A stretch of 64,000 nucleotides of DNA from Dyella_B sp035690825 (GTDB lineage Bacteria > Pseudomonadota > Gammaproteobacteria > Xanthomonadales > Rhodanobacteraceae): assembly GCF_051954575.1 (NCBI RefSeq), contig NZ_JBQCHP010000085.1, positions 72,913-136,912 on the forward strand, read 5' to 3'. This document shows positions 32,933 through 40,723 of this stretch, one piece after another. The position numbers and the translations under genes were made by a program. Numbering within the stretch: the first letter of the stretch is position 1; each line of letters opens with the position of its first letter. Below the pieces are notes generated by a model, which did no database searches, was not told the origin of the DNA, and was given only the letters and a program-made list of their open reading frames with translations.

Positions 32933-33352
32933 ATGCAAGCAAGCGACATCATGACGCGCAATCCGCGCTGCTGCTCGGCGCGCGACTCAGTACAAGGCGT
33001 AGCCAGGATCATGCGGGAGGCCGACGTTGGCGAAGTTCCGGTGGTCGACGAGCAACAGAACCTGGTCGGCGTGATCACCGACCGCGACATCGTCGTGCGT
33101 TGCGTCGCCGAGGGTGAAACGCTGGATGCCTGCCTGGTCGACACCTACATGACCGCGCCAGCCGTATCGCTGCCCGAAGACGCCAGCGTGGAAGACATCG
33201 CCAATGCAATGGCGAAGGAAGCCGTGCGACGCATTCCCATCACCGACAAGGACGGCAAGCTGTGCGGCATCGTGGCGCAGGCGGACCTCGAACATTCCGC
33301 CGCGCGCTCGCAGAAAGAAAAAGTGTCGCAACGCGTATCGACGCCTCATTGA
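32933..33352 (+). CDS. CBS-domain pair protein
   Basis: This 139-residue protein is two CBS domains in tandem (residues about 6-58 and 72-125) and little else: ASDIMTRNPRCCSARDSV ... VITDRDIVVRCVAEG and TYMTAPAVSLPEDAS ... IVAQADLEHSA. CBS pairs bind adenosine nucleotides in a cleft and serve as energy-state sensors; stand-alone pairs often accompany stress genes. The ATG at 32933 follows CGGAGA. A small proline-rich frame starts right after its stop. Confidence 0.92.
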   Translation: MQASDIMTRNPRCCSARDSVQGVARIMREADVGEVPVVDEQQNLVGVITDRDIVVRCVAEGETLDACLVDTYMTAPAVSLPEDASVEDIANAMAKEAVRRIPITDKDGKLCGIVAQADLEHSAARSQKEKVSQRVSTPH

Positions 33353-33367
33353 GTGCATGCATCCATC

Positions 33368-33631
33368 ATGAAGGCATTGATCGAAGCGCTTCCCACTTTC
33401 CCGATTCTGGTCAACCCGCAGCCGGCGCCGCCGCCGGACCCGGTGAAACCACCGAGCCCCGCGCCATCGTTGCCCGACCAGGGGCTGCCGGTACCACAAC
33501 CGAGCCGCCCGCCGATGCGCGAACCCAATGCCGATCCACCGCCGATCGATGATCCAAAGCCGCCGCCGAGTTGGCGGCCGGTGGCCTGGTGTGGTGTGCG
33601 CGAAGTTGCGTGGGGTGCGCGGTACGCGTGA
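33368..33631 (+). CDS. Small proline-rich hypothetical protein
   Basis: An 87-codon frame starts 15 bases after the CBS stop (a GTG at 33353 would add five codons). About one residue in three is proline between residues 10 and 65 (QPAPPPDPVKPP, PIDDPKPPPSW), so the product would be extended and unfolded. The third codon positions look GC-rich like those of neighbouring genes, which favours coding. No domain is recognised and there is no signal peptide. It could be cotranscribed with the CBS gene. I rate it as more likely real than not. Confidence 0.5.
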   Translation: MKALIEALPTFPILVNPQPAPPPDPVKPPSPAPSLPDQGLPVPQPSRPPMREPNADPPPIDDPKPPPSWRPVAWCGVREVAWGARYA

Positions 33632-33669
33632 TCTTTTCAGATCACTTGACCGGTACTGCATTACCTCAC

Positions 33670-33739
33670 CGTCATTCCGGCGAAGGCCGGAATCCATGCT
33701 TCGTCGTGGCGATAGATTCCGGCCTTCGCCGGAATGACG
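33670..33739. repeat. REP inverted pair, family A copy 3 (short spacer)
   Basis: CGTCATTCCGGCGAAGGCCG on the left and the reverse complement on the right, separated by only about 16 bases. It lies between the convergent proline-rich frame and the NtrC-type regulator. Confidence 0.85.
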
Positions 33740-33785
33740 GTGAGGGAGGTTGCGAATTGCACGCATTGTTCAAGCCGCCGGCTAC

Positions 33786-35123
33786 CTACGCACTCCGCCC
33801 CTCACCCCGCCACCGCATCAACTTGTTGTAGATCGTCTTCACACTAATTCCAAGCATCCGCGCCGCGCGCGTCTTGTCGTTGCCGCATTGGCGCAGCGCC
33901 TGCTCGATCGCCATGCGTTCAATGTTTTCCAGCGTCTGGCCGGTGAAGGCAGGAAAGGAGCGTTCGCCATGCAGCGCGCGGCGCATGCCTATTTCCCGGG
34001 CAAGATCGATGCGGTCGTTGTCCGCCATCAGGTAGGCGCGCTGCACGATGTGCTGCAGTTCGCGCACATTGCCTGGCCACGCGTAGGCCTGGATGCATTG
34101 GAGCGATGCGTCGGTCAACACGCATTGCGTGCCGTACTTGTCGTTCAAGCGATCGAGAAAACGCATGGCCAGCCATACCGCGTCATCGTCACGGTCACGC
34201 AGCGGCGGCAGCGCGATAGGGAAATCGCACAGACGGTAATAGACGTCGTTACGTAGCTGTCCGTCGCAAACGGCCAGCCATGGGTCGCGATTGCAGGCGG
34301 CGATCACCCGCACGTCCAGCACGTGCGGGTCTTGCGCGCCCAGCCGCGTGACGGTTCCGGTTTCCAGCGCGCGCAGCAGATAGGTTTGCAGCGGTGGCGG
34401 CATTTCGGTGAATTCGTCCAGGAACAGCGTGCCGTGCTGGGCCTGTTCGAAGAAGCCGCTGTGATCGCGCACCGCGCCGGTGAAGCTGCCGCGCTCATGT
34501 CCGAACAGCAGGCTGCCGAGCAGGTCCGGCGGGATCGCACCGCAATTGACGGCAACGAAACGTCCGCGGCGGCCGCTCAGTGCATGCAGGGCTTCGGCCG
34601 CCAGCTCCTTGCCAGTGCCGCTTTCGCCATGCAGCAACACGGTGTTGCCGGTGGGCGCGATGCGGCGGATCAGCTTGAACACCCGTCGCATGCAAGGCGA
34701 TGCGCCGATCATGCCGCCGCATTCGTCCATTTCGCGCGCCTGGCGCAGACCCGCGCGCCGCGCCGCGCGATCGAACAGCGCATTCAGGCGCGCGTCGTCC
34801 ACGGGTTTCACCATGTAATCGTCGATGCGCAGCCGGATCGCCTGAATGGCCGTATCCATGTCAGGGCGTCCGGTGACCACCACCACGTCGCCATCGCGCG
34901 TGTCGCCCAGATGATCGATCAGCTCCAGGCCGCTGCCATCGGGCAGCGACAAATCGACCATCATCAGATCCAGCGGGCGTTCCTGCGCGATGACCATCGA
35001 AGCGTCGTGCACGGTGGATGCGGTCATCACCTCGAAGCCTTTCGCTTCGGCCTGGGCGCCGGTGCCGTGGACGAATGCAGGATCATCGTCGACCAGCAGA
35101 ACGGACGGAGCGTTGCCGCGCAT
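33786..35123 (-). CDS. NtrC-family sigma-54-dependent response regulator
   Basis: This 445-residue regulator has a receiver domain with phospho-Asp57, an AAA+ ATPase domain with Walker A GESGTGKE (166-173), Walker B GTLFLDE (231-237) and the sigma-54 contact loop GSFTGA (212-217; usually GAFTGA), and a C-terminal Fis-type helix-turn-helix (RAARMLGISVKTIYNKL). When phosphorylated such proteins open sigma-54 promoters. The Ala-to-Ser change in the contact loop occurs in functional relatives. The hybrid kinase 1.4 kb away is a plausible partner. I could not find a convincing -24/-12 promoter nearby. Confidence 0.92.
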   Translation of the reverse strand: MRGNAPSVLLVDDDPAFVHGTGAQAEAKGFEVMTASTVHDASMVIAQERPLDLMMVDLSLPDGSGLELIDHLGDTRDGDVVVVTGRPDMDTAIQAIRLRIDDYMVKPVDDARLNALFDRAARRAGLRQAREMDECGGMIGASPCMRRVFKLIRRIAPTGNTVLLHGESGTGKELAAEALHALSGRRGRFVAVNCGAIPPDLLGSLLFGHERGSFTGAVRDHSGFFEQAQHGTLFLDEFTEMPPPLQTYLLRALETGTVTRLGAQDPHVLDVRVIAACNRDPWLAVCDGQLRNDVYYRLCDFPIALPPLRDRDDDAVWLAMRFLDRLNDKYGTQCVLTDASLQCIQAYAWPGNVRELQHIVQRAYLMADNDRIDLAREIGMRRALHGERSFPAFTGQTLENIERMAIEQALRQCGNDKTRAARMLGISVKTIYNKLMRWRGEGRSA

Positions 35124-35205
35124 GGAAAACCTCGACTGCCTGCGGATACGCCGGAAAGGATCAGGATGCGCGGAGCGAAGTGGAGGGCTCGTGGAAAGGT
35201 GGCCG

Positions 35206-35775
35206 CTACATCGGCGGCAGCGGCGCTGCGGCCATCGCCGCGCGCGGCTCCAGTTCTACGGCCATCTTCAGGTGCAGGTCGAGCGTGGGCAGGGTGGCTT
35301 CGGCCAGGTGTCGTATTTCGGCGTTGCCACTGCCGGCGGCGGCGGTGAACAGGTCGATCGCCTTGCGATGGTCCTGCACGATCACTTCGTCATAGGCCTG
35401 GTCGAACGCGCCGCCGCGCAGCGTGCGCAGCTGTTGCGTCTTTTGCTTCACTTCCTGGCCCGGTTCGGCCGACACGTTCACGCGGTAACGCCACGCCAGG
35501 CTGGCTAGCTTGCGGTTGACCTGGACCTGATCGTCCACGATGCGCTTGGCCATGTATTGCACCGAGGCGGCGGACGAGATTTTCAAGGCCAGCTGGCTCA
35601 GCGCAACTTCCGCGGCGGACACCGTCACGGCCTGGCGCAGGAAGCGCCGGTCTTCCTTGCTGATGCTGCCGTGGGTGCGAGCAGGGTGGTTGGCGCTGGC
35701 TTTGAGCTGGTAATAAATCACCAGCGCGATGAGGGCAAGAATGCCGGCAAGTAACGTAGTCTGCGTCAGGTCCAT
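35206..35775 (-). CDS. DUF4142-domain membrane-anchored protein
   Basis: This 189-residue protein has one N-terminal membrane segment (residues about 6-23, no signal cleavage site) and a helical ferritin-like DUF4142 domain: EDRRFLRQAVTVSAAEVALSQLALKISS and later QAYDEVIVQDHRKAIDLF. The domain recurs in stress-gene neighbourhoods and is predicted to be a four-helix bundle, possibly in the periplasm. Its start codon overlaps the end of the KGG gene at 35766 by 10 bases, so the two are translationally coupled. Function unknown. Confidence 0.88.
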   Translation of the reverse strand: MDLTQTTLLAGILALIALVIYYQLKASANHPARTHGSISKEDRRFLRQAVTVSAAEVALSQLALKISSAASVQYMAKRIVDDQVQVNRKLASLAWRYRVNVSAEPGQEVKQKTQQLRTLRGGAFDQAYDEVIVQDHRKAIDLFTAAAGSGNAEIRHLAEATLPTLDLHLKMAVELEPRAAMAAAPLPPM

Positions 35776-36029
35776 GCTTCTTCGGATGGTTCGGACGTGC
35801 CGTCGCGCGTGCTGCCGCGACGGCCGAGCTCGGCCATGTGCTTGCGGTTGCGACTGATCTGGCTGCCGCCTTTCTGGCCGGCCTTGCGTGCTTCTTCGGG
35901 CGTGAAGCGATGCGCACGCCCTCTGGCATGCGCGATGCGGCCGCCCAGGCTGGCCACTTCCCGGCGACGCTGCTCATCCATGGCGGCAAACCCCCGGGGC
36001 GTAACGCTGGCTTCGTCGTGATCGGACAT
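35766..36029 (-). CDS. KGG-motif small stress protein
   Basis: This 87-residue basic protein contains the KGG-type stress motif: GFAAMDEQRRREVASLGGRI followed by FTPEEARKAGQKGGSQIS. The pattern of GF-x-x-MD near the N-terminus and a later KGG is shared with the protein at 37139. Such proteins accumulate in stationary phase and osmotic stress. The start at 36029 is chosen because the conserved sequence begins there; the frame remains open upstream. Its 3' end overlaps the DUF4142 start, implying coupled expression. Confidence 0.82.
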   Translation of the reverse strand: MSDHDEASVTPRGFAAMDEQRRREVASLGGRIAHARGRAHRFTPEEARKAGQKGGSQISRNRKHMAELGRRGSTRDGTSEPSEEAWT

Positions 36030-36215
36030 GACAACACTCGTTAAGCGCATTTGGCAGGTGCATGAAGTGTTCAACCTGCGGCCTGCGAAGCGCGTGAACG
36101 TATGGCAAAGGGGAGGTGAACGCCAAAGCGTGCATGACGCGCGCAGGTCGCGATGAAATCCTGGAAAAATCCACGCGCATGCATGGCAATGACGAAATCT
36201 CATCGTGGCCGATAA

Positions 36216-36842
36216 CTAAACGCGACCAAAATGGCGCGATTCAAATAGCGAGCCGGTGCGTCCGGTCATGCTGCTTTTCAGCGGACGCGTGGTTTTCGTC
36301 GTCAGTTGCTGACGGCGCACGAGGCCGAGCACTACGTCTTCATAAGCTTGCTGCAGTGTTGAGCGCTGCTCGCGGTGTTGCAGGCAGGCTTGTTGGAAGT
36401 GCGCCACGAAGCGTTGCAGCTCGGCATCCTTCATCAAGGCCAGCAGCAGGCCCCACGACATTTCGTTGAACTGCTCCACCGCAAGCAGCGCCTGCATCGA
36501 GGGCAGCACGGGAATGCCCGCATCGCTCACCTGCTGCTGCGCGGCCTGCATCATGATGAGGAAGGGGCCGCTCCCTTGTTCCTGCCGTTCGATATCCGGC
36601 TTGTCGCCGAGCACGTCCAGCGCTTGCATCAGCAGGTGGACGTGCTCGGTCATGGTTTCGCAAAAAGGTTCAAACCGGGACAGGTCCAGGGCGCGGATGA
36701 CCGGGTCCTTGTTGCTGCGGCATTTTTCGATGAAGCACTCGTACATGCGTATGCTGCTGCGTTCGTACGCCATGCGCACGGCAAGCAGATCGGTCAGCGA
36801 CACGTGTTCGCCGGTGCTACGGGTGGAGAGTTCTTCGGTCAT
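36216..36842 (-). CDS. Ferritin-like domain protein
   Basis: This 208-residue, mostly helical protein looks like a ferritin/DUF-type four-helix bundle. Acid-plus-His pairs occur on predicted helices (YERSSIRMYECFIEKC, FCETMTEHVHLLMQALDVLG, LAVEQFNEMSWGLLLALMKDAEL, VAHFQQACLQHREQ), where iron or manganese ligands would lie. I do not see the exact EXXH spacing of classical ferritins, so metal binding is inference. The start at 36842 has an AAGG upstream. It diverges from the small KGG gene at 37139 and belongs to the same stress block. Confidence 0.72.
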   Translation of the reverse strand: MTEELSTRSTGEHVSLTDLLAVRMAYERSSIRMYECFIEKCRSNKDPVIRALDLSRFEPFCETMTEHVHLLMQALDVLGDKPDIERQEQGSGPFLIMMQAAQQQVSDAGIPVLPSMQALLAVEQFNEMSWGLLLALMKDAELQRFVAHFQQACLQHREQRSTLQQAYEDVVLGLVRRQQLTTKTTRPLKSSMTGRTGSLFESRHFGRV

Positions 36843-37138
36843 GTTGGATGTACCTTTTTTGAGGTAAGGGGCATGTAGCGCGATGCAACGCCTGGCAGGC
36901 GAACGCACAATGCGTCTGCGTAAAGCCTAGCGCACGATGCGCGGTGTGCATGTCCACGCGACCTTAAAAACAGCGGGAAAACGCAGGCAAGCAGGCGTAT
37001 GCGCGTACTCGAAACAAGCCTGTCACGGACGCGAAAAACCATTCACGGACATCTCAAATCCGTTTGACTACTCACTGTCTAGACTGGCAACCGTTCGTCG
37101 TAGAGACGGACGTTTTGTTCCTCACTGGAGTCAAGTTC

Positions 37139-37336
37139 ATGACAACCGAAAAAAGCAACCGCGGATTCGCTTCGATGGATGAATCCAAGCAGCGCAAGAT
37201 CGCCAGCAAAGGCGGGAAGGCTGGCGGTGGTGATCATGCCACGCACGAGCAACATGTGCAGGCCGGTCGGCAGAGCAGTGGCGGAACCCACGAGCAGCAC
37301 GTGAAAGCCGGCCAGCAGAGCCACAAGAACACATGA
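37139..37336 (+). CDS. Very small KGG-motif stress protein
   Basis: This 65-residue hydrophilic protein reads GFASMDESKQRKIASKGGKAGG and then two copies of a motif T/A-HEQHVQ/K-AG-R/Q-QS (ATHEQHVQAGRQS, GTHEQHVKAGQQS). It belongs to the KGG/Con-10-type family and shares the GF-x-SMDE opening with the protein at 35766. The ATG at 37139 follows CTGGAG. A strong hairpin lies 52 bases after the stop. Function is unknown, but relatives are induced by desiccation and starvation. Confidence 0.85.
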   Translation: MTTEKSNRGFASMDESKQRKIASKGGKAGGGDHATHEQHVQAGRQSSGGTHEQHVKAGQQSHKNT

Positions 37337-37387
37337 TGTGTTTGGGAATCTAGGAGTCCCGCTGTAGGCCATGGACGTGCTGAAGAA

Positions 37388-37418
37388 GAGAGCCCGGCAG
37401 AGGATGTGCCGGGCTCTC
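37388..37418 (+). terminator. Hairpin downstream of the small KGG gene (possible terminator)
   Basis: GAGAGCCCGGCA (37388-37399) pairs perfectly with TGCCGGGCTCTC (37407-37418) around a 7-base loop. There is no T-run on either side, so it may protect the mRNA end or act with Rho rather than as a classical intrinsic terminator. Confidence 0.45.
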
Positions 37419-37534
37419 GGCGTATGCGCATGAGCCCCTCTCCCGCCCGAACCCTCTCCCGGAAGGAGAGGGGCTCACTCAGGCAATTATTTGCAAGTCA
37501 GTGCGTCAGGCGCCAATGGAACAGAAAACCAACC

Positions 37535-38425
37535 TCACCCATTCCGCGACAACCCCCCGCTGCCTTCGCCCTCCTCGCTCCACGCATCGCCGCGGCTTAC
37601 ACGCAGGCGGTTTTCGACATCCTTCACGCCGCTGATGTGTTCCGCGCAATCCTCGGCGCGGTGTTTCATCTGCCGTTCCGGCACTTGTCCCTGCAGGGTA
37701 ACCACGCCGGATTCCACCGTGACCTGGATCGCGCTGGCATCGACGTGCGGGTCGTCGGTAAGGCGGTCGCAGACGTCTTCGCGGATGCGTTCGTCCGAAC
37801 GTATGTAGCCGCTGGGGCCGCGGCCGTAATAGGCGCCGCCGCGTTCACCTGCATGACCCCAGCTTTCCTCGCCCCAACCCGACGCACCGTAGTCGCCGGG
37901 ATAGTTTTCGTGGCCGCGTTCCGGATGGCGATAGGTCGAGCCGAAGGTGGGACCGTACATCGAGCCGTAGCCGCGTTCGCCGGGCTGGAAATTCAGCGTG
38001 CTTTGTTCCAGATCTTCGCCACGCCAGCCATAGCGCCCATGCCCGGCCGGACTGATGCGCTCGGCGCCGCGCTGGCGCCATGCTTCGTCCGGTGAATAGC
38101 CTTCCCAGCTCTCCTGAAAGCGCTGGCCATAGCGCGGGTTTTCATAGCTTTGCCGGTCGCCATACCCTTGCGCGTATTCGTTGCGGTCGTAGTCGAGGTG
38201 GCGGCCATAGTCGTAATCCTGCTCGCCGCGCTGTGTCGCGCCACCGTAGTGGGACAGCCAGCGCGCGGTCTGGGCGTCATTCCAGTTGGATGTGCGGTCC
38301 TCGTAGCGACTGTCTTCGTAGCGCGACGGATTGTCGCGCGAAGCGCGCCCGGCCTGATAACGCTCCGAGACGTCGAAGCGCGAAGGCGGGCGATGGTGCC
38401 GTTGCTGGGAGTAGTCGCGATTCAT
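37535..38425 (-). CDS. BON-domain protein with Tyr/Gly/Arg-rich disordered region
   Basis: This 296-residue protein has about 210 residues of low-complexity sequence rich in Tyr, Gly, Arg, Asp and Gln (SRYEDSRYEDR, DYDYGRHLDYDRNEY, SMYGPTFGSTYRHPERG) and then a BON domain (about residues 213-280: RIREDVCDRLTDDPHVDASAIQVTVESGVV, ISGVKDVENRLRV). Aromatic/arginine-rich disordered regions of this kind can drive condensation or protect proteins on drying. BON domains bind membranes or envelope. No signal peptide is visible. The start is set by AAGGAG eight bases upstream of 38425. It is divergent from the DUF892 gene. Confidence 0.85.
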   Translation of the reverse strand: MNRDYSQQRHHRPPSRFDVSERYQAGRASRDNPSRYEDSRYEDRTSNWNDAQTARWLSHYGGATQRGEQDYDYGRHLDYDRNEYAQGYGDRQSYENPRYGQRFQESWEGYSPDEAWRQRGAERISPAGHGRYGWRGEDLEQSTLNFQPGERGYGSMYGPTFGSTYRHPERGHENYPGDYGASGWGEESWGHAGERGGAYYGRGPSGYIRSDERIREDVCDRLTDDPHVDASAIQVTVESGVVTLQGQVPERQMKHRAEDCAEHISGVKDVENRLRVSRGDAWSEEGEGSGGLSRNG

Positions 38426-38703
38426 GGATGGCTCCTTTTTTCGGTTGGAGGAAACACGCCTGTTGCGGGCGAGGGTTCGCAACATCCATGCCACGCCGCG
38501 AGCGCGCGTGGCGGGCGCCGCGGCGCATCGGCAGGAAACAATTGCCGGGATGCGCCGGAAAATCTTTCCGCTGCGGCGCATCGATGTCGCATGCAGTGCA
38601 TCGTGAACGACAACCGGTTCACCCGGCCATGTCGCCTCCACAACGGCGGCCTGCCTATCTTGTTGGCTCGCATTCCATCATGAACCCGTAAGGAGCACAC
38701 ACC

Positions 38704-39240
38704 ATGGCCGTCAAATCGTTGGAGGAACTCTTCGTGCACGAGCTTTCGGACATCTATAGCGCCGAGAAGCAGTTGACTCGTGCCTTGCCGAAGCTGGCGC
38801 GCGCATCCTCCGAGCCGCAATTGAAGCAGGCCTTCGAAAGCCACCTGGAGGAAACGAACGGTCAGGTCGAGCGGATCGACAAAATCGTCGAGCAATTGGA
38901 CCTCCGCCTGAAACGCATCAAATGCGCGGCGATGGAAGGCCTGGTGGAAGAGGGCAAGGAGATCATCGATGCGGTGGAAGAAGGCACCTTGCGCGACGCC
39001 GCCCTGATCGCCGGCGCACAGAAGGTGGAGCACTACGAAATCGCCGCGTACGGCACCCTGGCCGCGCTGGCGAAGGAGCTTGGCTATGACGAGGTGCTGC
39101 CGTTGATCCTGGACACCTTGAAGGAAGAGAAGAGTGCGGGCGAGAAGCTCAGCAAACTGGCCGAGCAGCGCGTAAACAAGAGCGCGGCGGGCCGTCGCGC
39201 GTCGGCGGAAAGCGAAAGCGGGCGCGAAGTACGCCACTGA
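38704..39240 (+). CDS. DUF892 ferritin-like protein (YciE/YciF family)
   Basis: This 178-residue protein is a helical bundle of the DUF892 family: SLEELFVHELSDIYSAEKQL with acidic metal-type residues in helix 1, FESHLEETNGQVERI, then VEHYEIAAYGTLAALAKELG with the conserved H-Y-E motif. Relatives (YciF, YciE) bind metal at a di-iron site and are induced by bile or envelope stress. The last 20 residues are a charged tail. AAGGAG lies upstream of the ATG at 38704. It heads a rightward run with the next two genes. Confidence 0.93.
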   Translation: MAVKSLEELFVHELSDIYSAEKQLTRALPKLARASSEPQLKQAFESHLEETNGQVERIDKIVEQLDLRLKRIKCAAMEGLVEEGKEIIDAVEEGTLRDAALIAGAQKVEHYEIAAYGTLAALAKELGYDEVLPLILDTLKEEKSAGEKLSKLAEQRVNKSAAGRRASAESESGREVRH

Positions 39241-39384
39241 CCATGCGCGAGCAAGCGTGAAAATGGCGGCGCCGCCCGCATGCGGGACGGTTGCCGCGAT
39301 GAGCAAAAAAAGCATGCAGCGGCACAGACGCTTGCTTCACTTTCGAAAGTGGATATTTCGCCGCATCAGTAATGGAGGCGAGCC

Positions 39385-39585
39385 ATGACGATCCTATCCG
39401 AGCAGCGCGTACGGCATCTCGAACGGCTATGCGGCCAGCTGCTTGCGCAGAACCATCGATTGATCGAGCGCAATGCGAAACTGGTGATGGAGATCCGCGC
39501 ACTGAACAGTGAAGGCCGCGTGACGCTGCCGCTGAGCAACGTAGCGCGCATTCCGCAGTCGCCGCGGCTGCATTCGGTTCGCTGA
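39385..39585 (+). CDS. Small coiled-coil hypothetical protein
   Basis: This 66-residue protein begins with a heptad-like helix (QRVRHLERLCGQLLAQNHRLIERNAKLVMEIRAL) that should form a coiled coil, then has a short, proline-containing tail. GGAGGCGAGCC before the ATG at 39385 is a strong ribosome site, which supports translation. It lies between the DUF892 and DUF2383 genes in the same direction, so it belongs to the stress set. I do not recognise a family. Confidence 0.68.
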   Translation: MTILSEQRVRHLERLCGQLLAQNHRLIERNAKLVMEIRALNSEGRVTLPLSNVARIPQSPRLHSVR

Positions 39586-39621
39586 AGCGCTGCGAGCTGC
39601 GACCATCCGAGGGCAACCGGT

Positions 39622-40080
39622 ATGGCAGGCAATTGGGAAGACATCAAGCTGCTCAACAGCCTGATTGAAATCACCATCGACAGTGCCGACGGCTACCGTG
39701 AAGCGGCCAAGGATGTGAGCAATCCCGAACTCAAGTCGATCTTCCAGCGCCGCGCGCGCGAACGCCTTGCGGCGTTCAGTTCCCTGCAGTCGCAGGTGAA
39801 GGCGCTGGGTGGCCAGCCGGAAGATGAAGGCACCTTGCTGGCCTCGATGCATCGCGCCTTCGTCAACTTGCGCAGCACGGTGCGCGACGGCGACCTGGCG
39901 GTGATCGACGAAGTGGAGCGCGGCGAGGACCGCATCAAATCCAAATACGAAGAGGTGATCGGCGATGGACGGCTCAGCTCGTCCTCGCTGGCAGTCGCGC
40001 AGCATGCATACGAGTCGGTGCGCTCGGCACACGAGGAGATGAGCCGGCTGAAGCAATCACTGCACAGCCTGCACGGCTGA
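39622..40080 (+). CDS. DUF2383 / PA2169-family four-helix-bundle protein
   Basis: This 152-residue protein matches the PA2169-type ferritin-like group (DUF2383): DIKLLNSLIEITIDSADGYREAAKD, a second helix with QRRARERLAAFSSLQSQV, and later LAVIDEVERGEDRIKSKYEEVI. The family is an alpha bundle of unknown role, often next to DUF892 and catalase genes in stress islands. It is preceded by a plausible ribosome site and follows the coiled-coil gene by 36 bases. A single REP-type hairpin lies about 90 bases after its stop. Confidence 0.9.
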   Translation: MAGNWEDIKLLNSLIEITIDSADGYREAAKDVSNPELKSIFQRRARERLAAFSSLQSQVKALGGQPEDEGTLLASMHRAFVNLRSTVRDGDLAVIDEVERGEDRIKSKYEEVIGDGRLSSSSLAVAQHAYESVRSAHEEMSRLKQSLHSLHG

Positions 40081-40172
40081 TGCAGGATGCGGTCGTCGCA
40101 GGCGTCCACACCGGAGAACGCCTGTTTCTCCCCGTGTGTTCTTTGCTTGCAGCTTCATGCTATCGATTCGCA

Positions 40173-40190
40173 TCCCAGCTTTCGCTGGGA
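40173..40190. repeat. Single REP-like hairpin, CCCAGC subtype
   Basis: TCCCAGC pairs with GCTGGGA around TTTC, followed by GATGACGAACGTG as in the right flank of the 23540 subtype. It lies between convergent genes (DUF2383 and the receiver protein) and may help terminate both. Confidence 0.7.
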
Positions 40191-40219
40191 TGACGAACGT
40201 GCAAGACGTGAAGGGCTTT

Positions 40220-40600
40220 CTATTTCTTTACGGTATTGAGTATGCCGTTGAGGCACCCCAGCAACTCGTGCAAATGCAGCGGCTTCTGCAAACGTTGCAG
40301 GTGCGCGTAATCACGCGGAATGGCGTCGCTGTCGTAGCCGGTGGTGAGAATGATGGGCACGTTGTCGGCCATCAGGCGATCGGCCAGCGGAAACACGCGC
40401 TCGCCGTTCAAATTCACGTCGAGCACGGCGATATCCGCGTGGACGCCCTTGTCCAGCGCTTTCATGGCGCTGGCGACGTTCGGGAACGGACCTACCACGT
40501 GCACGTCTTCCATCTCGAATGCGGAACACAGGGCGTCGGCGATCAGGTATTCGTCTTCCACCATAAGCACCGATTTTCCGCTCAACTGGTTGGCATTCAT
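40220..40600 (-). CDS. Single-domain response regulator (receiver only)
   Basis: This 126-residue protein is a lone receiver domain with acidic pocket VEDEYLI, phospho-acceptor Asp61 (VLDVNL), Thr in TTGYD and Lys in LQKPLHL. No output domain is present, so it probably shuttles phosphate or blocks another regulator. It lies just downstream of the HWE-kinase gene in the same direction, and pairing of HWE kinases with single-domain receivers is common. The start at 40600 is where the conserved domain begins. I infer that the two form a signalling pair. Confidence 0.9.
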   Translation of the reverse strand: MNANQLSGKSVLMVEDEYLIADALCSAFEMEDVHVVGPFPNVASAMKALDKGVHADIAVLDVNLNGERVFPLADRLMADNVPIILTTGYDSDAIPRDYAHLQRLQKPLHLHELLGCLNGILNTVKK

Positions 40601-40723
40601 GTGTGGACGATCCTCTGATGAGCGAAGCAGCATATCTACATGCTGTCGCGCTTAGGTTGCGTGTAGATGGTGAAAAAAAGCCGCAAGCCCTGTGATGAAC
40701 TCGCCTCAAACCCTAACCTATGG

